Shown piece after piece: positions 8,341-16,842 of a DNA stretch of 64,000 nt. The DNA is from Melioribacter sp051488685 (GTDB taxonomy: Bacteria > Bacteroidota > Ignavibacteria > Ignavibacteriales > Melioribacteraceae). How positions within the stretch are numbered: the first letter of the stretch is position 1; every line of letters starts with the position of its first letter. Where the stretch lies: assembly GCF_051488685.1 (NCBI RefSeq), contig NZ_JBPSEH010000002.1:1-64000 (forward strand), written 5' to 3'. The notes under the pieces are model-generated. The model was not told the DNA's origin and did no database searches. It saw nothing but the letters and a program-made list of their open reading frames with translations. A program made the position numbers and the translations under genes.

Positions 8341-8814
8341 GTGAGCAATAAAATTGTTCTCCCATTAATTACGTTCTTTTTAATGATTACATTTCAAACT
8401 TCAGCACATGACCTTCCCATAGTTAGCAGATTTGTCTTTGGGGATTATTATTATAGAGTTAAACGTAACAACAGCCATAATGACGACATCAACGGATTTC
8501 AGTTCAGGAGAATTTTCTTTAATACCAGCATTAAAATAGCCGAAAAGTTTTATCAAATAAATTTAGTATCAAATCGGGGAATAATGTACTGGTTTAATGT
8601 TATTATTAATCCAATGAGTGAATTAAAGGATTCCAAATTCATAAGTTACTTTGCATTTATTCAATCGACTTCTGATAAATATGTTTTAATTACAACTTAT
8701 TTTAATTACATTAAATCTGGATTGATAGATGACCAATCGAAGTACGGATATTCTTCAATAACTACGGTTGTTGATAATATTCTGGAAAAATTTCATAAAA
8801 GAACCACTATTTAA
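8341..8814 (+). CDS. Small exported protein, possibly a truncated porin
   Basis: 157 residues starting at GTG with a purine-rich GGAGAGAGAGGAGAG leader. A signal peptide is clear (residues 1-22, cleavage near TSAHD). The segment FGDYYYRV followed by NGFQFRRIFFNTSIKI (about 31-64) resembles the opening strands of Ignavibacteria and Bacteroidota OprO/P-type porins (typical pattern GDYYY, then FRRIYFTYD and a strand with RFRLE). A full porin would have about 350-450 residues, so this looks like a shortened or decayed porin with a divergent end. The position between a Pho-type box and pstS fits a phosphate porin remnant. The porin link is memory-based pattern recognition, not proof. Confidence 0.5.
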   Translation: MSNKIVLPLITFFLMITFQTSAHDLPIVSRFVFGDYYYRVKRNNSHNDDINGFQFRRIFFNTSIKIAEKFYQINLVSNRGIMYWFNVIINPMSELKDSKFISYFAFIQSTSDKYVLITTYFNYIKSGLIDDQSKYGYSSITTVVDNILEKFHKRTTI

Positions 8815-8859
8815 ATGATAACTTAAGGTATTTACAAACAGATTTTGTTCCATATATTT

Positions 8860-8867
8860 TACTTTTG
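8860..8867 (+). promoter_or_regulatory. Possible -7 element TACTTTTG before pstS
   Basis: TACTTTTG matches TAnnTTTG exactly and lies about 30 bases before the pstS start codon, followed by a GAGGAG ribosome site. No clear -33 TTTG at the usual distance and no 11-bp TTAACA pair are seen here. It may be a secondary promoter in addition to the one before 8341. Confidence 0.4.
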
Positions 8868-8895
8868 TAATTTATTAATATTTAGAGGAGATAAA

Positions 8896-9945
8896 ATGCA
8901 CAAAAAGATAGTTTATTTAATGGTGTTTATTTTTGCAGGTATATTAAACCTGCAGGCGCAGGTAAAACTCAACGGTGCCGGAGCCACTTTCCCATACGTT
9001 ATTTATTCAAAATGGTTCGACGAATTTAATAAACAGACAGGTGTTCAGATAAATTATCAATCGATTGGTAGTGGTGGTGGTATAAAGCAGGTAATAGAAG
9101 GGACAGTTGATTTCGGAGCCAGCGATGGTCCAATGAGCGACGCACAACTGCAGGAAGCCAAACAAAAGCAAGGCACAGAGGTAATCCATATTCCGACAGT
9201 ATTAGGGGCTGTTGTTCTTAGCTATAACCTGCCAGAAGTAAAGGAAAAAATAAAATTAGATGGTCCCACAATTGCAGATATATTTATGGGGAAAATTTAC
9301 AAGTGGAACGACAAAAGAATTGCACAGCTTAATCCAGGCGTAAAACTTCCAAATAAAAGCATTATTGTGGTACATCGTTCAGACGGTAGCGGTACAACGT
9401 TCATTTATACGCACTATCTTTCGAATGTAAGCAAAGAATGGGCGAAAAAAGTTGGTTACAATACTTCGGTTAATTGGCCAGTTGGGTTGGGCGGCAAAGG
9501 TAATGAAGGTGTGGCTGGAATGATTAAACAAACTTCTGGAGCTATTGGATACGTTGAACTTGCTTATGCAGTAAAAAACAAACTTCCCTATGCACTTATA
9601 AAAAATCGAGCTGGCAATTTTATCGAAGCTAATTTCAAGACTGTTTCTGCTGCATCAGATGGAGCTGCAAGGGAAATGCCTGATGATTTAAGAGCGATGA
9701 TAACAAACGCTGACGGAAAAGATTCTTACCCGATTTCCGGTTTCACCTGGCTTTTAATTTATAAAGATATGAAAGATCAAAAGAAAGCCGAAGCTCTGGT
9801 TAAATTCTTAAAGTGGGCTTTGACAAAAGGCGAATCGTATGCTGAAAGTCTTTACTATGCGCCTTTACCACCTTCAGTTGTTAAATTGTGTATGAAAAAG
9901 ATCGATATGTTGACCGTTAATGGAAAACCGATTAAGGTCAAATAA
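8896..9945 (+). CDS. pstS: Phosphate ABC transporter substrate-binding protein PstS
   Basis: Periplasmic high-affinity phosphate-binding protein of 349 residues that delivers phosphate to PstCA. Signal peptide about 1-20 (cleavage near LQAQ). Family motifs are complete: GAGATFPYVIYSKW at the mature N-terminus, YQSIGSGGGIKQ, DFGASDGPM, the phosphate-contacting HRSDGSGTTFIY, and GAIGYVELAYA. ATG at 8896 is chosen because GAGGAG lies just upstream and the signal peptide follows directly; an upstream in-frame start at 8845 would spoil the signal. It is first of the pst operon proper, 14 bases before pstC. Confidence 0.96.
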   Translation: MHKKIVYLMVFIFAGILNLQAQVKLNGAGATFPYVIYSKWFDEFNKQTGVQINYQSIGSGGGIKQVIEGTVDFGASDGPMSDAQLQEAKQKQGTEVIHIPTVLGAVVLSYNLPEVKEKIKLDGPTIADIFMGKIYKWNDKRIAQLNPGVKLPNKSIIVVHRSDGSGTTFIYTHYLSNVSKEWAKKVGYNTSVNWPVGLGGKGNEGVAGMIKQTSGAIGYVELAYAVKNKLPYALIKNRAGNFIEANFKTVSAASDGAAREMPDDLRAMITNADGKDSYPISGFTWLLIYKDMKDQKKAEALVKFLKWALTKGESYAESLYYAPLPPSVVKLCMKKIDMLTVNGKPIKVK

Positions 9946-9959
9946 AATTTAGGGGAAAA

Positions 9960-10904
9960 ATGAAATTCGCAAAAAAATCCCTCAAAGCCTCGCGTATTAA
10001 TCCTGGCGATTTAATCTACGAGAAGCTGACTTTGATCTTTGCGATTGTCGTTTTCTTGATGGTAATACTGATGGGATATGAGATGTATATCAATTCGAAA
10101 TTATCGATTGATAAATTTGGATGGGATTTCATAACCGAAACTACATGGGACCCTGTGGAAGAAATCTACGGGGCACTCCCATCAATTTACGGCACGCTTG
10201 TTTCATCTTTTCTTGCTCTATTAATGGCAGTTCCACTTAGTCTGGCTGTTGCCATATACCTGGCTGAATCGGCCCCAGGCTGGCTCGAAAAACCTTTGTC
10301 TTTTATGATAGAATTACTAGCTGGCGTGCCAAGTATTGTTTATGGCTTGTGGGGAATATTTGTACTGGTCCCATGGTTGCGTGAAGATGTTGAACCATTT
10401 CTAAACGAAAATTTCGGTTACCTACCATTTTTCGATGGCCCGATGTACGGTTTTGGAATGTTAGCAGCTGCTATTATTCTTTCGATTATGGTAGTACCAA
10501 TTATTACTTCGATATCACGTGATATTATGAAATCGGTACCGTCTATTCAAAAAGAAGCAGCTCTTGCCTTAGGTGCAACCAAATGGGAAGCAATTAAAAT
10601 TGTATTGAAAAATTCTAAATCTGGAATCCTCGGTGCTATCATGCTTGGTTTAGGCAGAGCAATTGGTGAAACGATGGCTGTAACTATGGTCATCGGCAAT
10701 CGCCCCATTATTTCGGAATCGCTGTTCGATCCAGGTTATACAATGGCTAGTATAATTGCCAATGAATTTACCGAAGCCACCACAGAGCTTTATTTAAGCG
10801 CATTAATCGAACTGGCTTTGATATTGTTCGTTATTACAATAATAATCAATATCGCCGCACGTTTATTAGTCTGGAGCATTGAAAAACAATGGAAACAGTA
10901 TTAA
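9960..10904 (+). CDS. pstC: Phosphate ABC transporter permease PstC
   Basis: Inner-membrane permease of 314 residues forming the channel with PstA. Six hydrophobic segments are visible. The family motif with GxxxxGxxMAVTMVIGN near residues 236-252 and the EAA loop (KEAALALGATKWEAIKIV, about 198-215) that contacts PstB are present. A GGGGAAA ribosome site precedes the ATG. The end overlaps the start of pstA by 16 bases, which implies translational coupling. Confidence 0.95.
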   Translation: MKFAKKSLKASRINPGDLIYEKLTLIFAIVVFLMVILMGYEMYINSKLSIDKFGWDFITETTWDPVEEIYGALPSIYGTLVSSFLALLMAVPLSLAVAIYLAESAPGWLEKPLSFMIELLAGVPSIVYGLWGIFVLVPWLREDVEPFLNENFGYLPFFDGPMYGFGMLAAAIILSIMVVPIITSISRDIMKSVPSIQKEAALALGATKWEAIKIVLKNSKSGILGAIMLGLGRAIGETMAVTMVIGNRPIISESLFDPGYTMASIIANEFTEATTELYLSALIELALILFVITIIINIAARLLVWSIEKQWKQY

Positions 10905-11755
10905 AAAAATACAAACGTAGACTTAAATATCGGAAGGCAGTCAACTTTGTTGTTAATTCATTGACTTTCCTTGCAGCTCTGGTTGCCATATTACCTTTGA
11001 TCTTTATTTTTTACTATACTGTTTCGAAAGGCATCAGCAGATTGAATCTCGAATTTTTCATAGAAATGCCCAAACCTGTTGGAGAATCTGGTGGTGGAAT
11101 GGCAAATGCAATTGTCGGTACATTGATATTGGTCGGAATAGGAGGGGCGATTGGATTGCCTGTAGGAATTATGTCGGGCATTTATCTGGCTGAATTTGGA
11201 AATAACAAATTCGGACAATTATTAAGATTTTTGACAGATGTTTTAAGTGGTGTACCGTCGATTGTAGTTGGAGTTGTTGCCTATACAATTGTTGTAGTAC
11301 CAATGAAACAATTTTCTGCACTGGCAGGAGGAGTTGCATTAGCAATTTTGATGATTCCCACGATTACCAGAACTACAGAAGAAATGATCAAATTGGTGCC
11401 ACACAGCTATCGCGAAGCAGGACTGGGGCTAGGTATACCGAAGTGGAAAACTTCTCTATTCATTGTTTTGAGAACAGCCTGGAAGGGGATTGCAACTGGT
11501 GTATTGCTCGGGTTATCGAGAGCTGCAGGTGAAACTGCTCCTTTATTGTTCACTGCTCTGGGTAATAGATTCTGGTCTACAAATATTTTCGAACCGATTG
11601 CTTCTCTTACGGTCTATATTTACGATTACGCTCGGGCGCCTTTTGAAGATTGGAATGCCCAGGCATGGACTGCCGCTCTTGTTTTAATAATTTTGATTTC
11701 TTTACTAAGTTTAACTTTCAAAATAATTACTCGTTCTAAATATAAAACCAACTGA
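10889..11755 (+). CDS. pstA: Phosphate ABC transporter permease PstA
   Basis: Second permease subunit, 288 residues, with about six membrane segments. The EAA-type loop REAGLGLGIPKWKTSLFIV (around 177-195) should contact the ATPase, and the following GLSRAAGETAPLLFTALGN block is typical of PstA. It overlaps the end of pstC by 16 bases and is followed by pstB after 8 bases. Confidence 0.95.
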   Translation: METVLKKYKRRLKYRKAVNFVVNSLTFLAALVAILPLIFIFYYTVSKGISRLNLEFFIEMPKPVGESGGGMANAIVGTLILVGIGGAIGLPVGIMSGIYLAEFGNNKFGQLLRFLTDVLSGVPSIVVGVVAYTIVVVPMKQFSALAGGVALAILMIPTITRTTEEMIKLVPHSYREAGLGLGIPKWKTSLFIVLRTAWKGIATGVLLGLSRAAGETAPLLFTALGNRFWSTNIFEPIASLTVYIYDYARAPFEDWNAQAWTAALVLIILISLLSLTFKIITRSKYKTN

Positions 11756-11763
11756 ATCGAGAC

Positions 11764-12567
11764 GTGGATAAAATACCCATAACAAATGTAATTTACGAAA
11801 GCAGTAAAGTGACTCAGGAGGAAGCCGTAATTTCCACAAATAAATTGTCTGCTTACTTCGGAGAAAAACAAGCCTTATTTGAAGTAAATCTCAATATTCC
11901 TGAAAAACAGGTTACTGCCATTATTGGTCCTTCAGGGTGTGGTAAATCTACATTTCTCAGATGTTTGAATAGAATGCACGAAGTTATTGGCGGAAGTTAT
12001 ACTGGAAATATTTTATTCAATGGCACTGATATCAGAGACATCAATCCAGTAGAACTGAGGAAGAGAGTTGGGATGGTCTTTCAGAAGCCAAATCCGTTTC
12101 CTACGATGTCGATTATGAATAATGTCGTTGCAGGATTGAAATTAAACGGAATGCGCAATAAAAAATTACTGAACGAGATTGCCGAGGAAAATTTAAAGAA
12201 AGTCGGATTGTGGGATGAAGTTAAAGATAATCTCAACCGTTCAGGTGCGAGCATTTCTGGAGGACAGCAGCAAAGATTGTGCATTGCCCGTACAATAGCT
12301 CTCAGTCCCGAAGTAATTCTTATGGATGAACCCACAAGTGCTCTGGATCCAATTGCCACAGCTAAAATCGAAGATTTGATCTATGAATTAAAAAAAGAAT
12401 ACACTATTGTGATCGTAACGCACAACATGCAACAGGCAGCGCGTGTGAGCGATTATACCGCTTTTTTCTATATGGGTAGATTGATTGAATTCGACAATAC
12501 AAAAAAAATTTTTACTAATCCTTCTAATAAACAAACTGAAGAATATATTTCAGGACGTTTCGGCTGA
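11764..12567 (+). CDS. pstB: Phosphate ABC transporter ATPase PstB (copy 1)
   Basis: Cytoplasmic ATPase of 267 residues powering PstCA. Walker A GPSGCGKST at 55-63, Q-loop FQKPNPFP, signature SGGQQQR, Walker B ILMDEP and H-loop VTHNMQQAARVSD are all intact. The start is GTG at 11764, giving an N-terminal extension of about 20 residues before the usual beginning; no strong ribosome site precedes it, so coupling to pstA 8 bases upstream is likely. A second pstB follows after 4 bases. Confidence 0.95.
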   Translation: MDKIPITNVIYESSKVTQEEAVISTNKLSAYFGEKQALFEVNLNIPEKQVTAIIGPSGCGKSTFLRCLNRMHEVIGGSYTGNILFNGTDIRDINPVELRKRVGMVFQKPNPFPTMSIMNNVVAGLKLNGMRNKKLLNEIAEENLKKVGLWDEVKDNLNRSGASISGGQQQRLCIARTIALSPEVILMDEPTSALDPIATAKIEDLIYELKKEYTIVIVTHNMQQAARVSDYTAFFYMGRLIEFDNTKKIFTNPSNKQTEEYISGRFG

Positions 12568-12571
12568 AAAT

Positions 12572-13324
12572 ATGAATATTATTGAAGTAAAAAATCTGAA
12601 TCTTTTTTACGGCAAATTTCAGGCATTGAAAGATATTTCGATTGATATTAAAAAGAATAAGATTACTGCGCTTATTGGACCTTCGGGTTGCGGTAAATCG
12701 ACATTCCTGAGATGTCTCAACAGGATGAACGATTTGATTGACGGTGTTAAAATCAAAGGTGACGTAATAATTGACGGTAAAAATATTTATAAAGACAGAA
12801 TCGATATAGTAGAATTGAGGAAAAATGTCGGAATGATTTTTCAGAAATCGAATCCATTTCCGATGTCGATTTTTGACAATGTTGCATACGGTCCTCGAAT
12901 CAACGGTATACGCGATAAAAAACAACTCGAAGAAATTGTTGAAAACACTCTCAGAAAGGCAGCACTCTGGGAAGAAGTAAAAGACGATCTGAAAAAGAGT
13001 GGATTGTCGCTAAGTGGTGGACAACAGCAGAGGCTCTGTATTGCACGCGCTCTTGCTGTTGAACCTAAAATAATTTTAATGGACGAACCGGCAAGTGCTC
13101 TGGATCCAATTTCGACGACAAAAATTGAGGACCTGATTTTTGAGTTGAAAAAAAATTATACAATTGTTATAGTTACACATAATATGCAACAGGCTGCCCG
13201 TGTAAGCGATGAAACTGCGTTCTTTTATATGGGCGATTTGATTGAGTTTAACGAAACGAAAAAAATATTTACCGCACCTCAAAACGATAAAACAGAAGCT
13301 TATATTAGCGGTAGATTTGGTTAA
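12572..13324 (+). CDS. pstB: Phosphate ABC transporter ATPase PstB (copy 2)
   Basis: A second complete PstB of 250 residues with Walker A GPSGCGKST at 36-44, FQKSNPFP, SLSGGQQQR, ILMDEP and VTHNMQQAARVSD. It resembles copy 1 throughout, including the C-terminal ISGRFG, but lacks its N-terminal extension and has drifted elsewhere (for example DEPASALDP against DEPTSALDP), so the duplication is old. ATG at 12572 is preferred over upstream in-frame starts that lie inside copy 1. It is followed by phoU after 15 bases. Confidence 0.93.
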   Translation: MNIIEVKNLNLFYGKFQALKDISIDIKKNKITALIGPSGCGKSTFLRCLNRMNDLIDGVKIKGDVIIDGKNIYKDRIDIVELRKNVGMIFQKSNPFPMSIFDNVAYGPRINGIRDKKQLEEIVENTLRKAALWEEVKDDLKKSGLSLSGGQQQRLCIARALAVEPKIILMDEPASALDPISTTKIEDLIFELKKNYTIVIVTHNMQQAARVSDETAFFYMGDLIEFNETKKIFTAPQNDKTEAYISGRFG

Positions 13325-13339
13325 TTAAACGGAGTAATT

Positions 13340-14035
13340 ATGCAGGAACATTTTAACGCTGAAATAGAAAGTCTAAAAAATAATCTTATTAAAATGGCTT
13401 CGATTGTCGATGAACAGGTCGAAAGAGTAATTGAAGCGCTTGAAACAGGTAAAGTCGAATTGTGTCAGGGAGTTAAATCGCGCGATCTCGAAGTTGACGC
13501 CTACGACAATTTAATACAGGCTCAATGCGAAAACATACTGGCACTTTTTCAACCATTTGCAGGTGATCTCCGTTTTATAATATCTGCAATGATGATCAAT
13601 AATCAACTTGAACGCTGTGGCGACATAGCCGTTAACATTGCCAAACGTGTAAAAAAAACAGCCAACAATTACCCATTGATTGTCGAGGCGCAAATTAACG
13701 AGATGGGTAAACAAGCACGTAAAATGTTAAAAGATGCGATCAATTCTTTTATCTATAACGACAGCAAGCTGGCTGAAGCGATTATGAAAGAAGACGAAAT
13801 TGTGGATCAGTATAATAAACAAGCTTTCAAATTCCTCGTTTCAAAAATGCAATCTAATCCGGATTTAATCGAACCGTGTTCACATTTAATTGTTATGACC
13901 AAACATATCGAACGACTTGCCGACCACGCCACAAATATCGCAGAGGATTTAGTGTTTTATGTAGAAGCAAAAATTATTTCTCACAAAAAGAAATTACAAA
14001 AGATGGAACGAGATAAACCCGACGAAGAGAGTTGA
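13340..14035 (+). CDS. phoU: Phosphate transport/signalling regulator PhoU
   Basis: Cytoplasmic all-helical protein of 231 residues that links the Pst transporter to the PhoR/PhoB sensor and limits phosphate uptake. The two-fold repeat of three-helix PhoU domains is visible, with the metal-binding motifs ExxxD/RD (CQGVKSRDLEVDAYDN, and EAIMKEDEIVDQYNK in the second half) and MMINNQLERCGDIAVNIAKR / MTKHIERLADHATNIAED. The ribosome site GGAG precedes the ATG. It is the last gene of the pst operon. Confidence 0.95.
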   Translation: MQEHFNAEIESLKNNLIKMASIVDEQVERVIEALETGKVELCQGVKSRDLEVDAYDNLIQAQCENILALFQPFAGDLRFIISAMMINNQLERCGDIAVNIAKRVKKTANNYPLIVEAQINEMGKQARKMLKDAINSFIYNDSKLAEAIMKEDEIVDQYNKQAFKFLVSKMQSNPDLIEPCSHLIVMTKHIERLADHATNIAEDLVFYVEAKIISHKKKLQKMERDKPDEES

Positions 14036-14372
14036 TGCCTGTTAGTTTATAGATGATATAGTTGAGTGTTTGGTAATATCTAAAACCAAGAACTCCCGCA
14101 CAAACAACCCCAGCACAAAGAACTCCCGCACAAAGCACCCCAAACAATAACTTTCTGGCATATATCTTGAAAATCAACTAATAAGATTCCAGATTTTAAT
14201 AAATTCTTTACCTGAATTTAATAGGTTGAAAATGCATTGCTTTTATTAAAAGAATAATTTTTTATTAAAAATATAATCACATTGATTCTTTACAGTTCAT
14301 TCTCAAAGAGAGAATCATGCTGGAACTATGTTTTGGATTAAGCATACACTAAACGTAAATACAAAATTTATT
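14036..14372. other. Intergenic region with a short tandem repeat
   Basis: About 337 bases between phoU and the exported protein at 14373. It contains the 15-bp minisatellite at 14091-14147 and otherwise AT-rich sequence. No hairpin terminator with a T-run was recognised after phoU. If an upstream ATG at 14328 were used for the next gene, this gap would be 45 bases shorter. Confidence 0.5.
14091..14147. repeat. Imperfect 15-bp minisatellite (about four units)
   Basis: Units read AACTCCCGCACAAAC, AACCCCAGCACAAAG, AACTCCCGCACAAAG and CACCCCAAACAATAA. The 17-base string AAGAACTCCCGCACAAA occurs exactly at 14088 and 14118. The run is C-rich in an AT-rich spacer. It is too short and irregular, with no spacers, to be a CRISPR. 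Confidence 0.7.
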
Positions 14373-15581
14373 ATGAAAAAGAGAATGTTTGTTATAATAC
14401 TATTTTTAACTTTCATAAATATCTCGGCACAATTTATTGATGAGTTTGATAAAGATAGACTGCAGTACGACCCTAAAGGATTAAACGGCTGGACATACTT
14501 TGCTGGTGACGGTAATGTAAAAATCGATTTTAAGCAGGTCGACGATTACGCTTCGTTAATTGTAGACGCTAAACACGATAAAAGAGGCATCTGGTGGGCA
14601 TTGATAAAACGAGCCGTCTCAAAGTATCTCGATTTGTCCTTGCTTGAAAAAGAAGATTACGAACTCAGAGTTGAAGCTAAAGTAAGAGTAAGCAGCGCAC
14701 CAAAAAGAATTAACATGCATTTCAATACACAACGCACTACCGATTTTCATACGCATCTTATGGAGTATGACATCTCAGACACCTCTGGATGGCATACGAT
14801 AAGTATGACTACAAAAAATTTCGACGCTCATCCCGGTGATACTATTTATGTACAGATAGCAATGATGGATTGGGGATTCGATAAATACTGGGTCGATATT
14901 GATTATATTAAAGTCGATGTCGTTAAGGTATCTGAAACTGAAAAAGATCTGGGCGAGCCGATACCATATCATCCGCCAATTCCGGATACTTCAGAATTTG
15001 AATTTCATTTAATTGTCGATGAAGACGCTAGTGTAGATTTATCTTATTCTAACTATAACTTTAACAATTGGGGAACCGAAGATGAAGAAGGTAATTTTGT
15101 TAATCTGCTTACAGTGAGCGGGACACAATATGTAATTCTCAAATGGAATTTTGAAGAATTTAGAAGTAAAATTGCTGCCGGTCCGGCGCTTCTGGAATTG
15201 ACAACGTATTCTTTGCAAAATTCCCCAGACTACAAAAAGGATTTCGGCATGGTACGCATTTCAGAAATCCTGGATGGCAATTTAGAATGGGTGGACGAGA
15301 ATGTAACTCTCGATCTCCTCCTCGAAGGTAAAAGCATCGACCGCGTAATAAATACTCAAATGATTATCGACTACGAGGTAAAGATGAGAAAAGGGGCAAA
15401 GAATTATTTTGTAATATCGAGGCCTGTTATGCAGCGATTAATTGAAGGAAAAACAAAGGGAATTATTATAAAGCCTCTTGGTGCTGTAATAGCATCTTTT
15501 TTTGCATCGGAAAATTCAAAATTTGCTCCACGACTCCATTTTAATATTCATGAAAAATTTCATCATGACGCTAAAAAATAA
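14373..15581 (+). CDS. Exported protein with carbohydrate-binding-like and DNRLRE-like regions
   Basis: 402 residues with a signal peptide (MKKRMFVIILFLTF, cleavage near ISAQ). Residues about 20-195 look like a jelly-roll carbohydrate-binding or PL/GH16-type accessory domain (DPKGLNGWTYFAGDGNV, WHTISMTTKNFDAHPGDT, DYIKVDVV ending). Residues about 220-395 resemble a DNRLRE-type wall/surface domain (VDEDASVDLSYSNYNFNNWG, FVISRPVMQRLIEGKTKGI). No catalytic residues are recognised. ATG at 14373 is chosen because the signal peptide starts there; ATG at 14328 is possible. The context of polysaccharide genes suggests a glycan-binding role, which is inference. Confidence 0.6.
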   Translation: MKKRMFVIILFLTFINISAQFIDEFDKDRLQYDPKGLNGWTYFAGDGNVKIDFKQVDDYASLIVDAKHDKRGIWWALIKRAVSKYLDLSLLEKEDYELRVEAKVRVSSAPKRINMHFNTQRTTDFHTHLMEYDISDTSGWHTISMTTKNFDAHPGDTIYVQIAMMDWGFDKYWVDIDYIKVDVVKVSETEKDLGEPIPYHPPIPDTSEFEFHLIVDEDASVDLSYSNYNFNNWGTEDEEGNFVNLLTVSGTQYVILKWNFEEFRSKIAAGPALLELTTYSLQNSPDYKKDFGMVRISEILDGNLEWVDENVTLDLLLEGKSIDRVINTQMIIDYEVKMRKGAKNYFVISRPVMQRLIEGKTKGIIIKPLGAVIASFFASENSKFAPRLHFNIHEKFHHDAKK

Positions 15582-15640
15582 TAGTGTTTTGAATTATTAC
15601 TCGTTATCTTTGATCAGAATAAAGAAATAAAGGATTTATT

Positions 15641-16639
15641 ATGAAAGTTCTTTTTATTGGTGGTACAGGAAATATTAGTACAAGCGTTAGCAGGTTGTGC
15701 GTACAAAAAGGTTACGATCTTTACTTGCTAAACAGGGGACAGAACAATGTTAATATTGAAGGTGCAAAACATATTAAATGCAATATTAATGATATCGATA
15801 AAATGAAAGAATTGCTGAAGGAACACTACTGGGATTCGGTAGTCAACTGGATTGCATTTGACCCCAAAGACGTTGAAAGAGATATTAAACTTTTCGGAGG
15901 GAAAACAAAACAATATATTTTCATTAGCTCGGCCTCAGCTTACCAGAAACCACCTCTCAATTCTGTGATTACAGAATCGACACCGTTAAAGAATCCTTTT
16001 TGGGATTATTCGCGCAATAAAATTGCTTGCGAAGAGTTGCTCAACAAAGCTTACCGCGATGACGACTTTCCGTCAGTAATTGTAAGACCTTCTCATACAT
16101 ACTCGAATGTTATTCCAGTGCCGATCGGTGGCTGGACTGAATATACAATCGTCGACAGAATTAAAAAGGGACTGCCAATTATCGTCCACGGCGATGGTTC
16201 TTCTCTCTGGACTTTAACTCATTCGGACGACTTTGCAGTTGGTTTTGTCGGCTTGATTGGAAATCTTAAATCAATTGGTCATTCATTTCATATTACTTCA
16301 GACGAAGCTCTTTCGTGGGATCAGATTCATTATTACATTGCTGATGCCGTAGGAACTAAACCAAATATCGTTCATATCCCTTCGGATTTCATTGTAAAAT
16401 GCGAACCTTCAATGGAAGGAAGTCTACTGGGCGATAAAACATGGACGGCAATATTTGATAATTCGAAAATCAAATCCTTCGTCCCATATTATAAAGCGAT
16501 GATCCCTTTTCAGGAAGGAATTAAAAGAACTTTAACGTGGTTCGAAGAAAAACCTGAAAGAATGATCGTGAAAAAAGAAACTAACGATATGATCGATAGA
16601 ATTATTAAAGAGTATAGAAAATTAGGGATTAGGGAATAG
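15641..16639 (+). CDS. NAD-dependent epimerase/dehydratase (extended SDR)
   Basis: Cytoplasmic oxidoreductase or epimerase of 332 residues acting on an unknown sugar or sugar nucleotide. The Rossmann motif GGTGNIS (7-13) and the catalytic YxxxK (YSRNK, about 125-129), preceded by the ISSASAY segment (about 99-105), place it in the extended SDR family. The C-terminal half has SDR-extended substrate-loop features. The ribosome site AAGGA is upstream. The last codons run into an ATTAGGG heptamer repeat, so the C-terminal KLGIRE is encoded by repeat DNA. It lies next to exported sugar-processing genes and probably handles a monosaccharide from them. Confidence 0.82.
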   Translation: MKVLFIGGTGNISTSVSRLCVQKGYDLYLLNRGQNNVNIEGAKHIKCNINDIDKMKELLKEHYWDSVVNWIAFDPKDVERDIKLFGGKTKQYIFISSASAYQKPPLNSVITESTPLKNPFWDYSRNKIACEELLNKAYRDDDFPSVIVRPSHTYSNVIPVPIGGWTEYTIVDRIKKGLPIIVHGDGSSLWTLTHSDDFAVGFVGLIGNLKSIGHSFHITSDEALSWDQIHYYIADAVGTKPNIVHIPSDFIVKCEPSMEGSLLGDKTWTAIFDNSKIKSFVPYYKAMIPFQEGIKRTLTWFEEKPERMIVKKETNDMIDRIIKEYRKLGIRE

Positions 16640-16653
16640 GGATTAGGGATTAG
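16621..16653. repeat. Telomere-like heptamer repeat (ATTAGGG) x about 5
   Basis: ATTAGGG ATTAGGG AATAGGG ATTAGGG ATTAG runs across the stop codon of the SDR gene. The first copies are coding and the rest lie in the 3' spacer. One unit carries a single change. Such a run can expand or contract by slippage and can form G-rich structures. Confidence 0.8.
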
Positions 16654-16842
16654 AATGGAAGTATGAGAAGTTAGGGTTATTAGTTAATAGCTGATTATTA
16701 TCTTGAAATAAATTAAATGATTCCTTAATTAAGAAAGTCATCTACATGGAATACGATATTATGGGGGCAGAAAGTTTTTAAGTCGACAAAATTTTTGTTT
16801 GTAATAGTAATAGTTGAGTCTAAAAATTAGAGCGGGGTATCT

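Noticed and set aside
8845..8895. Upstream start for pstS adding 17 residues
   Set aside because: It would place extra residues before a good signal peptide, and the ribosome site and -7 element fit the ATG at 8896.
14091..14147. CRISPR array
   Set aside because: Units are contiguous 15-mers without spacers and no cas gene is near.
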